Assembly: GCA_022559845.1 (NCBI GenBank)
Contig: CM040124.1
Span: 65,681,491-65,745,490 of the forward strand
DNA: 64,000 bases
Reading direction: 5' to 3'
Source: Amorphophallus konjac
Lineage: Eukaryota > Streptophyta > Magnoliopsida > Alismatales > Araceae
The first letter of the stretch is position 1. Every line of letters begins with the position of its first letter. Of this stretch, positions 19,002 through 30,410 are shown piece by piece. Below the pieces are notes generated by a model that saw only the letters and a program-made list of their open reading frames with translations, did not search any database and was not told the DNA's origin. Position numbers and translations under genes: made by a program.

Positions 19002-22000
19002 TGTCACGCCCCGACGCGAAATATCAGGACTGGCAATAGAAACAAGAAATAATAATATGTTGATTGACGGACATGATGTGCTAAAGCTAAGAGATCAACA
19101 TCACACCATAAACAGAAAACAACTCCATTCACTAGATAACATTTAAATAATCCAGATTCCAATCACATAAACTCCCTAAAACAATCTTTTGACAACATCC
19201 ATTTAACATTAATTCAATTGCTGAATTCAAATTACAACTCCTTCCACGACACTTTCTCTAAAAGCATAAATAGACACAAAACTATGACTGGCTCTACGCT
19301 TCTGACTGGTTTGCTCCAATGCCATCACTCTTGCCCGTCCGCATCAGTCTGTGAATCCTCACCTGAGCTACCTGAAAAGGGGAAACAACTGGGTGAGCGA
19401 ACACTCAGTAGATGATAATAGGCAAGTTTAAATAATTAACCAATTAATTATATTTATATGCGCGAAAAGTAAAGAATGAAAAGAAATGACGATATGACAA
19501 AGTAATATACTAGAAAGAAGGCAAGATCATGATATAACTAGAGATTGGCCAACAAGCAAGAACTAACCAAGTCAAGAAAAACTCAAGTACTAGATTATTG
19601 TCGTAGACATCACGCTAGTCATGCACTCGGTGCAATGCCTCACCATGTCATTCAAACTCCCCGGGACACAAGTACTTTTCGGGCGCTCGTCCCAGGACCA
19701 GACCGGGCCCTTATGATGCGTTGGTATTGATTTGTTGGATCCAAGATCCCAAGTTATGTCTAGACATTAATCAACTTAAATGCCCAATAATGTTGAGGTA
19801 TGACTTACCTCAGAGAATTCCAAGGGTAAGTTAATGAGGTACTTTGACCAGAAATTTCAAGTTATCAAGAACCAATCATGTCCTTCGATTCAACACGAAT
19901 ATTCACAAGAAAAGAAATCACTTCTGGATGATAAGCGGTCTAACATTGGCCGCTCAAACAATACACGGTCTGCTTTGGACCGTTCAAGACAGAAATGGGC
20001 TGAGGATCAGCCTCACCGAAGTCAAGGATAAACGGTCCATCTGGGGCCGCTCTAGATATAGAATGGTCAGAAATGGGCCGCTCGAAGCTAGAAGTACTGG
20101 AAGCCCAAGAACAAGGTAAACGGGCCTTATAGGGCCGTTCAGGAGATGAATGGTCCATTAAGATCCGTTCTATAACATGGACAGTTCTAGTCAGTCCATT
20201 CCAAACTTAATAAGCTGGAATTCTACCCAAATGGGCTCCGGGCTGCCATAAGTGGGGCAGAGCTGAACCGGGGTCCATCCCACTCTCCACTAGTCAGCCT
20301 AGGCCTTTATGGGTCGATCCAAACATGATTTGGTCGAAGATAGAACAAGGTTAATCGACCAATGTAAGTGGCACCTGGCCAGGGTTGCTCGGTTCTTAAT
20401 GGGCCGCCCACTGAGACAGACGGTCCCTTTCGGGCCGCGTAAACCTCAGGGGTCCAAGTTGAGCCGTGACCCACAACACGATAATCCAAGCGATTCGATC
20501 ACGTACACAGGTTCAGGTCTTGGTGGTACAACCTGCCCGGCGTCCTAGTGGGAATCTCAGGCTCGCGGGGGCTTACGGAGGTCCCGTAATGAAGGTCCTA
20601 TTCCGATGGAATGAATATCCGGTGGAGAGTCCCAAACATTACAAGGAAATGAGGCTATCAATCAATGGAAACCAATATAGCGGTCAGTCAATCCTATCGG
20701 AGTAGAATGACTGTCAAACAATCCTAATAGCATGAAATCATGTTTGAATTAACATATTGAAATAAATCAAGGCCATGATGAAAGAATAGTCAAACATTAT
20801 GAAATCTATTCTCACAAATGTTCCTTTTTCTTATGGGTTGTTAACCTATCATTAGCCATAAATCTACTAAGTTAAATCATACTAAAAGGGTAAACAAGCA
20901 GTTCTGTTTAATTGGGTGGTCCAGTCAGAGCAACTTACGGGCCTTGGCGGTCGCACGACAGGCCGTTCACCCCTTTCAGGTCCGAAGGCCTGCTAGGGTT
21001 GAGCGGTCCGTAGTGTGCCGCTGGGGTCAGAGAACGGTCTTGGGCTGGCCGCTTAATGACAGGGTGGTTAGGATTATGCCGCGCAAACTGCGAAACCGAT
21101 CAAAAGTAAAAGATATGGATGGTCAGGAACTAGCCGCCTGCCCTAGATGGGCGGTCTATCGTGCAGCCGCGCAAATCATATCAATCGCCACCCCTTTGCC
21201 TTGCCCGTCACCGGCGGGGTTGGCTAGGGCTGTGAACACAAGGTAAATTCGCACAATATAACACATGAAAATTTGGGCTTTTATCGTCAAAAGAACGAGC
21301 ATAAAAAGTTATCCAAGATGGCATAATCAATTTAATGTTTAATGCCCGTAATCCCTACTTCAATTGAGATGGAACATAGTTAACCCTAGTTCTATCATGC
21401 TTCCACTAAAACTCAAAATCCTAGCAGGATACTAGCCGAAATTTGGAGCTTTCTAGATCAATGGAAAGAAGGCAGAACAACGCTTCTATTGATATATAAT
21501 AGTTAGGGTTTGGCTTGCTATCACCTACCTTAATCGAAGGATGAAGGGAGAAGAGGATTGTCACCGCGCTAAGAACACACCGCCGGTAAACGCCGGAATT
21601 CTCCCTCGATCGAGCTACTCTCCAGCCGCCACAGCAACTAAATGATTCTAGGGTTGCCAAGGATCATTTTTATAGGTTCAATTAGGTCTAGGGAGTCCTA
21701 GTCACGAATATAGAGTCCTAGCATCGCGGACATGCGAGATTCGTGCGAGATCGAGTCAATCCACTACTCCGCCGCCAAATACTCCTCCTAGGGTTAGTGT
21801 TTCGAAGATTAACCAGAGGGGAAATGAAGAGTTAATCCTAGCCTTTCATTTGAATCTGGGTTTAGCTTAAACGGTCGGGTATTGGGCTCGAATTTCGCAT
21901 TTTAAGGTCCGATTAGGCTAAGTATGGTTTTGGTCCTTAATCTGTTAATTCGACTTGGTTACAAATTTTATTTGGGCTGGTCATAGAAGACAATTTTTTT

Positions 22001-22137
22001 AAACGCTTGATCCACAACGAGATTCTAAATTTTCTAGATTGTTTTAAAATAGTCAAATTTTGACTTATCTTATTTCTTAAGGAATTTCTTATTAATTTTC
22101 TTAAAATTTTTATTCTTTAATAAATCGGGGTGCTACA
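19002..22137 (-). repeat. Element G left (3') LTR
   Basis: 3136 bp, starting TGTCACGCCCCGACGCGAAA and ending GGGGTGCTACA, collinear with 26801-29945. It carries a TATA-like TATAAAAA on the minus strand at 21667-21674, and many ACGGTC...GGCCG words at about 19930-20180, 20400-20440 and 20945-21180. Open frames here (e.g. 21421-21660) recur in the other LTR and lack any protein family features. Confidence 0.92.
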
Positions 22138-22153
22138 CCCTCCCCCACTTAAA
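22138..22153 (-). other. Polypurine tract of element G
   Basis: TTTAAGTGGGGGAGGG on the minus strand, immediately before the 3' LTR. Confidence 0.85.
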
Positions 22154-22228
22154 AGAATTTGGTCCTCCAAATTCATTGCACTTAATAGAAGGGGGAGCGA
22201 GATAACTCACCTAGAATAAGTTGGGATA

Positions 22229-23285
22229 CTACTTCCGCATGGTATCTTCTGACTCCCAAGTAGCCTCTTCGGTTCCACGCCGACTCCACTGCACTTTAAC
22301 CATGGGAATGACACGATTTCTGAGTTGCTGCTGCTTTCGATCTAAAATTTTGATAGGTCTTTCTTCATAAGTCAAATCTTCCTTCAGTTCCAAATCCACA
22401 TGTTGAATAACATGAGTGGGGTCATACACATATTTTCGCAGCATCGACACATGGAAGACATTGTGTACTCTTGATAACTGAGGTGGTAGTGCTAAACAGT
22501 AAGCAACCTCTCCTACTCTTTCAAGAATATTGAATGGACCAACATATCTTGGACTTAACTTGCCTTGAATACCAAACCTACGAATCTCTCTCATGGGAGA
22601 AACCTTCAAAAACACATGTTCACCAACCTGAAATTCCAAGGCTTTCCTTTTGTTGTTAGCATAACTCTTCTGTCTTGATTGTGCTACTTGCAATCGATCT
22701 CTGATAATACGGATATTCTTGGACGATTTAGAAATGAGATCTGGTCCTAGCCATTGCTTTTCTTCTACCTCATCACAACATAATGGGGATCGACAGCTTC
22801 TTCCATACAAAGCTTCAAATGGAGCCATCTGAATGCTAGACTGATAACTGTTATTGTAGGTGAATTCAATCAAAGCCAAGTGGTCACTCCAACCACCTCC
22901 AAAGTCAATCATGCAGGCTTTAAGCATATCCTCTACTATCTGGTTGATTCTTTCAGTCTGTCCGTCTGTTTGTGGATGAAAAGTAGTACTGAAATTCAGA
23001 CGGGTTCCCAAAGATTCTTGCAGTCCTTTCCAAGAATGCGAAGTGAATCTGGGGTCTCTATCAGACACAATGCTGACTAGAATTCCATGGAGTCTTACCA
23101 CTTCCTTCATATATAAAGCCTCCAAGACATCTATTGTCCACTTAGACTTAATGGACAAGAAATGAGCAGACTTCGTCAATCGGTCAACGATAACCCATAT
23201 TGCATCAAATCCACTGCGAGTTCTGGGTAGACTCATAATAAAATCCATGCCAATACTCTCCCACTTCCATTGGGGTATATCAAGT
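22229..23285 (-). pseudogene. Element G integrase core and chromodomain
   Basis: Integrase would insert the cDNA, and the C-terminal chromodomain steers it to chromatin. The 339-codon frame (23248-22229) contains all three DDE catalytic residues: Asp in IWVIVDRLTKSAHF, Asp in SDRDPRFTSHSW, and Glu in HPQTDGQTERINQ. The GPF-type C-terminal domain follows (LSPRYVGPFNILERVG, then HNVFHVSMLRKY). The last 45 residues (MVKVQWSRRGTEEATWESED) match the chromodomain of Tekay/Del elements. A premature TAG cuts the final residues seven codons before a second stop. The link to the zinc-binding part upstream is broken by a frameshift at about 23285. Confidence 0.9.
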
Positions 23286-23289
23286 GGTT

Positions 23290-23739
23290 TCAGTTTCCTG
23301 CAGGGCGGAAATGCTCAGCCTTGACTTGCTGACACACCAAGCATCTACTCACAAATTCTGCAATTTCCTTCTTCATGTTCGGCCACCAAAAGGATCTTTT
23401 CAAATCCTTAAACATCTTAGTACCTCTAGGATGAATACTGTATCTGGATCTATGAGCTTTTTCAAGAATCTTATTCTTGATTTCTGCTACCTCAGGTACA
23501 CAGGTCCTTCCTTGAAACAACAATCGGTCATCATCAGCTACCATGAAATCATGTCTGCTACTCAAACTCTCCTTGATCTCTACCAACTCTGGGTCATTGT
23601 TTTGCAAGGACTTGATTTCCATTAACAATTCTGGTCTGAGTTGAATCTGATCGATCGTAACCCAATCCTTATCACCATTAAGATCCAAACTAGCTAACTG
23701 CTCTAACACCCTCCATTTTTGCAACATAAGATGTGACAA
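23290..23739 (-). pseudogene. Element G integrase N-terminal zinc-binding region
   Basis: The 149-codon frame ends in a typical H2C2 integrase zinc finger: HPRGTKMFKDLKRSFWWPNM followed by CLVCQQVKAEH. The upstream residues are the RNase H-integrase linker (VLEQLASLDLNGDKDW and following). A TGA at 23290 and a one-base shift separate it from the core domain, in which KPLDIPQWKWESIGMDF is readable in the other frame. A stop at 23741 separates it from RNase H. Confidence 0.88.
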
Positions 23740-23740
23740 T

Positions 23741-24375
23741 TTAGCTATTGGCTTGCGAATCTAAGGCATCTGCTACTACATTCCCTTTTCCAGGATGATA
23801 CTCTATAGAGAAATCAAAGTCCTTTAAATATTCAAGCCATCTCCTCTGCCTCATATTGAGTTCCTTCTGGGAAAATAAATACTTCAGACTCTTATGATCT
23901 GAGAACACCGTAAATGACTCTCCGTACAAGTAGTGCCTCCATATCTTCAAGGCAAACACCACCGCTGCAAGTTCCAAATCATGAACAGGATAGTTCTCTT
24001 CATGCTTTCTCAACTGCCTAGAAGAATAGGCTATCACTTTCCCATGCTGCATCAGCACACAACCTAGACCAATGCCTGAAGCATCAGTATATATCACAAA
24101 ACCTCCTTCTCCTGACGGTAAAGCCAACACAGGGGCAGTAGTTAGACATTCCTTCAAGGTCTGAAAGCTTCTCTCGCAATCCTCTGACCAATCAAATTTG
24201 TTCTCCTTGCGGGTTAATCTTGTCAAAGGTACCGCAATCTTGGAGAAATCCTTAATAAACCTCCGGTAATAACCTGCTAGGCCTAGGAAACTTCTAACTT
24301 CTGTTACATTAGAAGGCCTATCCCAATTCTTCACTGCCTCTACCTTGTAAGGGTCAAGGAAATACCTTCCTTGGT
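23741..24375 (-). pseudogene. Element G RNase H
   Basis: Degrades the RNA strand during reverse transcription. The frame opens with the end of reverse transcriptase ([20 protein letters not shown], then [19 protein letters not shown]) and continues into RNase [17 protein letters not shown] (first catalytic Asp), [18 protein letters not shown] (catalytic Glu), [14 protein letters not shown] (second Asp) and [14 protein letters not shown] (fourth residue) are all present. A one-base deletion just after KEGIS, near 24360, throws it out of frame with the reverse transcriptase upstream. Confidence 0.9.
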
Positions 24376-25632
24376 AATAATATGCCCTAGAAAGGACACC
24401 TCTTGCAGCCAAAATTCACACTTACTAAGCTTGGCGTATAGCTGATGGTCTCTCAATATTTGTAACGCCATTCTCAAATGTTCAGCATGCTCCTCCTCAC
24501 TCTTGGAATAAATCAAGATGTCATCATTAAACACCACGACCCATTGATCAAGATAGGGCCGAAACACATTGTTCATCAACTGCATGAAAGCTGCAGGTGC
24601 ATTCGTTAGTCCAAAAGGCATAACCACAAATTCAAAATGCCCATACCTGCTACGAAATGCCATTTTATAGATATCATCATCCTTGATTCGTAACTAATGG
24701 TATCCTGATCGGAGATCAATCTTAGAAAAATATTGAGCTCTTGCTATCTGATCAAATAATTCATCAATTTTCGGCAATGGGTAATTGTTCTTGATAGTCA
24801 GCTGGTTCAATTGCCGATAATCGATACACAACCTCATCGAACAATCCTTCTTCCGGACGAACAATACTGGGGCTCCCCACGGGGATGTACTTGGACGAAT
24901 GAACCCCTTCTCAAGTAATTCCATTAGCTGTTGCTTCAATTCCCTCAGCTCCGCGGGAGACATACGATAAGGAGCTTTGGAAACAGGGGTCGCGCCAGGA
25001 ACTAAATCAATAGAAAAGATAACCTCTCTCTCAGGTGGAAGTCCTGGCAAATCCTCAGGAAAGACATCCAGAAAATCTTGAATGATATGGATATCCTTAA
25101 TCTCAACCTTCTTCTCAGGGGTCACATAAACAAAGGCTAGAAAAGCCTGACATCCTCTCCTCATCAACTTATCAGCTCGAAGGGCCGAAATAAGTGGCAC
25201 AGACTTATGGTTCCTAACCCCTATAAAAGAGAGTCCAGGGTGTCCAGAAAAAGACACAGAACTAGATCTGCAATGAACATTGGCCTCATACTTAGCCAAC
25301 CAGTCCGCTCCTAAAATTACATCATAATCTTTCATATCCATACAAAGTAAATCAGCTGGCAAGTTCTGTCCGTTAATCATAACTTTACTAGAAGGATAGA
25401 AATACTTAATTGCTGAACTATAACCAATAGGGGTTGAAATCTCTAACGGGGAATTCATCAAGACCGGCTTCACAGCAAAAGACTTAGCAAATTTATGAGA
25501 AACAAAAGAATGAGTGGCACCTGTACCAAAGAGAATGAATGCTGGCTTATCATGAATAGCAAGAGTACCTTCAATGAGTCCACCCTCCTCGGTGGTTCCT
25601 GCATTATCTTCTTGTAGGGCTTGGAGCTTACC
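24360..25632 (-). pseudogene. Element G protease and reverse transcriptase
   Basis: Protease and polymerase share one frame interrupted by TAG stops at 25633 and 24694, both where CAG is expected. The protease active-site segment reads [12 protein letters not shown], so the catalytic Asp of the usual D-T-G is replaced by Gly. Reverse transcriptase motifs follow in order: [87 protein letters not shown], and the catalytic loop [12 protein letters not shown], where the residue before DD is Asn instead of the usual Ile or Val. The protein would be inactive. Gag lies directly upstream in the same frame. Confidence 0.9.
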
Positions 25633-26586
25633 CTACTGCTTCTTATTTCCTTGCGGCTTAGTCGGGGTAGCTTGATCAGACAAAAGGGGACACTCAGGAA
25701 TACGATGGTCCCTGCTACCGCAACGTAAATAGGCGCCCAACTTGCACCAGCACTCTTCCATCCTTTGACCTGGACGGTCACAAAACTTGCACATGCCCTT
25801 AAAAGGCACGATCGGGCCATGCTTCTTGTCTTCATTCTTCGGGACCTTGCCCTTCCACGAACCAGACCCTCCATTGGGCCTCTTCTTGCCACTGTCGGGT
25901 TTAGGGTTCCCGGATCCAATAGGTTGTTCCTTCTTAACATTCTTCCCATGGATTCTCTCCGTCATTTCCAAGGTATCTTCCAAGACTTGAGCTTTTCTTA
26001 CCATCTCCGCATACGTCTGAATTTCCATTGGCGCCAATTGATTAATATAATGTAACTTTAGCCCGTTGAGAAAATGTTTGGCCTTCATCTTCTCCGTAGA
26101 TATCAAGTGAGTGGCGTAACGAGACAACCGAGAGAACTGAGCTTCGTATTCAGCGACATATAGATTCCGCTGCTTCAAAGCAGCAAATTCGGCCGCTTTC
26201 TTCTCTTGTACTCTATCGGAAAAATATTTTCCATTGAAGAGTTCCTCGAACTCCTTCCATGAAACTTGTCTATCTCCAAGGGTAGCCTTTACTGCATCCC
26301 ACCATGTTATTGCATCACGCTCCAACTGGAAGGTCGTTAAAAGGACATGCTCCTGGTCGCTACACTGCATCACTTCGAAGATCTTCTCCATCTCCTTTAG
26401 CCAGTGCTCAGCTTCATCAGGGTCGGTCGAGCCTCCAAAACACGGGGGATTCATCCCACGAAAGTTTCGGTGAAGATCGCCAGCTCCATGGTTCGCCGCT
26501 CCTCCTTGGGCCACTTGCTGCAAGGCCCGAGTAAGTCCTTGAACTGTTCGATGCATATCTCGCCATTGCACACGTTCGGCCGCCAT
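25633..26586 (-). pseudogene. Element G gag with damaged zinc knuckles
   Basis: Capsid and nucleocapsid precursor. From its start at 26586 it shows GLTRALQQVAQGG, then the capsid core with FRGMNPPCFGGSTDPDEAE, WLKEMEKIFEVM, ITWWDAVKATLG, WKEFEELFNGKYF and YEAQFSRLSRYA, the classic Retrotrans_gag pattern. Two CCHC-like motifs near the C-terminus are altered: CKFCDRPGQRMEEC has Gln where His is expected, and YLRCGSRDHRIPEC has Tyr in place of the first Cys. It ends at a TAG (25633) beyond which the protease continues in the same frame, so this stop is probably a mutation. The start codon begins AATGGCGGCCGAACG on the minus strand. Confidence 0.9.
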
Positions 26587-26781
26587 TAGGACGTCCTACA
26601 CGTAGAAGAAATTATTTTAGGATCATTTAGGAGGAATAGTTTAGAATTAGACTATTAAGTCAACCCAAGTCTCGACCCACTTCTCACTAGGTTGGATTCT
26701 TAGACTTATAACAAGGTTATGGGTTCAGAGACGCCACTTAGAATCCTAGAACTTAGAAAACCTAGGAATATTAGAATCCTA

Positions 26782-26794
26782 GGCTCTGATACCA
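26782..26794 (-). other. Primer binding site of element G (initiator Met tRNA)
   Basis: TGGTATCAGAGCC on the minus strand, six bases inside the 5' LTR; this is the standard match to the 3' end of plant initiator methionine tRNA. Confidence 0.95.
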
Positions 26795-26800
26795 CCTAAC

Positions 26801-29800
26801 TGTCACGCCCCGACGCGAAATATCAGGATTGGTAGTAGAAACAAGAAATAATAATATGTTGATTTACAGACATGATGTGCTAAAGCTAAGAGATCAACAT
26901 CACACCATAAACAAAAAAAACCTCCATTCACTAGATAACATTTAAATAATCCAGATTCCAATCACATAAACTCCCTAAAACAATTTTTTGACAACATCCA
27001 CTGAACATTAATTTCATTGCTGAATTCAAATTACAAATCCTTCCACGACACTTTCTCTAAAAGGATAAATAGACACAAAACTATGACTAGCTCTACGCTT
27101 CTGACTGGTTCGCTCCAATGCCATCACTCTTGTCCGTCCCCATTAGTCTGTGAATCCTCACCTAAGCTACCTGAAAAGGGGGAACAACTGGGTGAGCGAA
27201 CGCTCAGTAGATGATAACAGGCTAGTTTAAGTAATTAACCAATTAATTATATTTATATGCACGAAAAGTAAAGAATGAAAAGAAGTGACGATATGACAAA
27301 GTAATATACTAGAAAGCAGGCAAGATCATGATATAACTGGAGATTGGCCAACAAGCAAGAACTAACCAAGTCATGAAAAACTCAAGTACTAGATTATTAT
27401 CATAGACATCACGCTAGTCATGCACTCGGTGCAATACCTCACCATGTCATTCAAACTCCCCAGGACACAAGTACTTTTCGGGCGCTCGTCCCAAGCCCAG
27501 ATCGGGCCCTTATGATGCGTTGGCATTGATTTGTTGGATCTAAGATCCCAAGTTATGTCTAGACATTAATCAACTTAAATGGCCAATAATGTCGAGGTAT
27601 GACTTACCTCAGAGATTTCCAAGGGCAAGTTAATGAGGTACTTTGACCAGAAAATTCAAGTTATCAAGAACCAATCAGGTCCTTGGATTCAACATGAATA
27701 TTCGCAGAAAAAAAATCACTTCTGGATGATAAGCGGTCTAACATGGGCCGCTTAAACAATACACGGTCTTCTTTGGACCGTTCAAGATAGAAATGGGCTG
27801 AGCATCAGCCTCACCGAAGTCAAGGATAAACGGTCTATCTGGGGCCGCTCTGGATATAGAACGGTCAGAAATGGGCCGCTCGAAGCTAGAAGTACTAGAA
27901 GCCCAAGAACAAGGTAAACAGGCCTTATAGGGCCGTTCAGGAGATGAACGGTCCATTAAGATCCGTTCTATAACATGGACGATTCTAGTCAGTCCGTTCC
28001 ATAGAACTTAACTTAATAAGATGGAATTCTACCCAAATGGGCCCCAGGCTGCCATAAGTGGGGCAGAGCTGAACCAGGGTCCAGCCCACTCTCCACTGGT
28101 CAGCGTAGGGCTTTATGGGTCGATCCAAACATGATTTGGTCGAAGATAGAACAAGGTTAATCGACCAATGTAAGTGGCACCTGGCTAGGGTTGCTCGGTT
28201 CTTAATGGGCCGCCCACTGAGACAGACGGTCCCTTTCGGGCCGCGTAAACCTCAGGGGGTCCAAGTTGAGCCGTGACCCACAACACGATAATCCAAGCGA
28301 TTCGATCATGTACACAGGTTCAGGTCTTGGTGGTACAACCAGCCCGGCGTCCTAGTGGGAATCCCAGGCTCGCGGGGACTTATGGAGGTCCCGTAATGAA
28401 GGTCCTATTCCGACGGAAGGAATATCTGGTGGAGAGTCCCAAACATTACAAGGAAATGAGGCTATCAATCAACGGAAACCAGTATAGCGGTCAGTCAGTC
28501 CTACCGGAGTAGAACGACTGTCAAACAATCCTAATAGCATGAAATCATGTTTGAATTAACATATTGAAATAAATCAAGGCCATGATGAAAGAATAGTCAA
28601 ACATTATGAAATCTATTCTCACAAATGTTCCTTTTTCTTATGGGTTGTTAACCTATCATTAGCCATAAATCTACTAAGTTAAATCATACTAAAAGGGTAA
28701 ACAAGCAGTTCTGTTTAATTGGGTGGTCCAGTCAGAGCCACTTACGGGCCTCGGCGGTCGCACGACAGGCCGTTCACCCCTTTTCAGGTCCGAAGGCCTG
28801 CTAGGGTTGAGCGGTCCGTAGTGTGCCGCTGGGGTTAAAGAACGATCTTGGGTTGGCCGCTTAATGACAGGGTGGTTAGGATTATGCCGCGCAAACTACG
28901 AAACCGATCAAAAGTAAAAGATATGGATGGTCAGGAACTAGCCGCCTGCCCTAGATGGGCGGTCTATCGTGCAGCCGCACAAATCATATCAATCCGTCAC
29001 CCCTTTGCCTTGCCCGTCACCGGCGGGGTTGGCTAGGGTTGTGAACAAAAGTTAAATCCGCACAATATAACACATGAAAATTTGGGCTTTTATAGTCAAA
29101 AGAACGAGCATAAAAAGTTATACAAGATGGCATAATCGATTTAATGTTTAATGCCCGTAATCCCTACTTCAATTGAGATAGAACATAGTTAACCCTAGTT
29201 CTAGCATGCTTCCACTAAAACTTGAAATCCTAGTAGGATACTAGACGAAATTTGGGGCTTTCTAGATCAATGGAAAGAAGGCAGAACAATGCTTCTATTG
29301 ATATATAATAGTTAGGGTTTGGCTCACTATCACCTACCTTAATCGAAGGATGAAGGGGGAAGAGGGTTGCCGCCGTGCTAAGAACACACCGCCGGTAAAC
29401 ACCAGAAATCTCCCTCGATCGAGCTCCTCTCCGACCGCCACAGTAACTAAACGATTCTAGGGTTGCCAAGGGTCATTTTTATAGGTTCAATTAGGTCTAG
29501 GGAGTCATAGTCGCGAAGATAGAGTCCTAGCATCGCGGACATGCGAGATTCTTGCGAGACCGAGTCAATCCACTACTCCGCCGCCAAATACTCTTCCTAG
29601 GGTTAGGGTTTCGAAGATTAACTAGAGGGGAAATGAATAGTTAATCCTAGCCTTTCATTTGCATCTGGGTTTAGCTTAAACGGTCGGGTATTGGCCTCGA
29701 ATTTCGCATTTTAAGATCCGATAGGCTAAGTGTGATTTTGGGCCTTAATCTGTTAATTCGACTTGGTTACAAATTTTATTTGGGCTGTTCATAGAAGACA

Positions 29801-29945
29801 CTTTTTCTAAACGCTTGATCCACTACGAGATTCTAATTTTTCCAGATTTTTATAAAATAGTCAAATTTTGACTTATCTTATTTCTTAAGGAATTTCTTAT
29901 TAATTTTCTCAAAATTTTTATTCTTTAATAAATCGGGGTGCTACA
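26801..29945 (-). repeat. Element G right (5') LTR
   Basis: 3145 bp, TGTCACGCCC...GGGGTGCTACA, collinear with the left LTR and only modestly diverged. The TATA-like box on the minus strand is at 29476-29483. The ACGGTC...GGCCG words repeat here at about 27730-27970, 28205-28250 and 28755-28990. Confidence 0.92.
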
Positions 29946-30410
29946 CCTCCAAAGGTGGCTCCCAAGATACTGCCAGGCACCATCAAGGTGAAGTCAAGTT
30001 GGGCAGGCCCCGAAGCCCCGATGATAGACTAAAAGTCATGATATGACGTTAGATCAATGACACTGGATCAGCTCAAACCGCGTCTAGGAGCGACAAAAAA
30101 GCCCCAAATTGCACCAGATCGTATTACACTTGATAATGCACCTACGGGAAGGAACATGCATGCTTTAGACCCAACGGTGAAACTCAAAATGTCAAGAAAG
30201 GTAGAAATCAACCTGAACTGACGTTAGATGAGTCACGTCAAATCAGCTTAAAACTACGTCCAGGAAGGACGAAGAAATCCCAAGTTGCAGGCATGCGTAG
30301 CACACTTGATGATGCACTTGAGGGAAGGATTCAGCATGCTTCTGCCCAACGGTGAAAGTAAAAATATCAAGAAAAGCACAAATTTACTTGAACTGATGCT
30401 ATTAAACATG
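29946..30410. repeat. About 190-bp repeat units, right part of the interrupted array
   Basis: Begins CCTCCAAAGGTGGCTCCCAA, matching the unit start at 18815. Further in, two blocks about 174 bp apart (around 30104 and 30278) share CCAA(A/G)TTGCA, ACTTGATRATGCAC, GGGAAGGA and CCCAACGGTGAAA. No gene. Confidence 0.65.

Larger units (their letters stand above)
19002..29945 (-). mobile_element. Element G: Tekay/Del-like chromovirus (Ty3/gypsy)
   Basis: A 10.9 kb element with 3.1 kb LTRs and a complete but broken gag-PR-RT-RH-IN-chromodomain order on the minus strand. The primer binding site is complementary to initiator methionine tRNA. No five-base duplication is visible: GAAGC precedes the left LTR and CCTCC follows the right one, although both sides belong to the same array of about 190-bp units. 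Coding damage includes a TAG between gag and protease, loss of the protease catalytic Asp, a TAG in reverse transcriptase and several frameshifts. Confidence 0.9.

Noticed and set aside
21421..21660. Minus-strand 79-codon frame duplicated at 29230-29469
   Set aside because: Same position in both LTRs of element G; conserved because the LTRs are copies, not because it is a gene.
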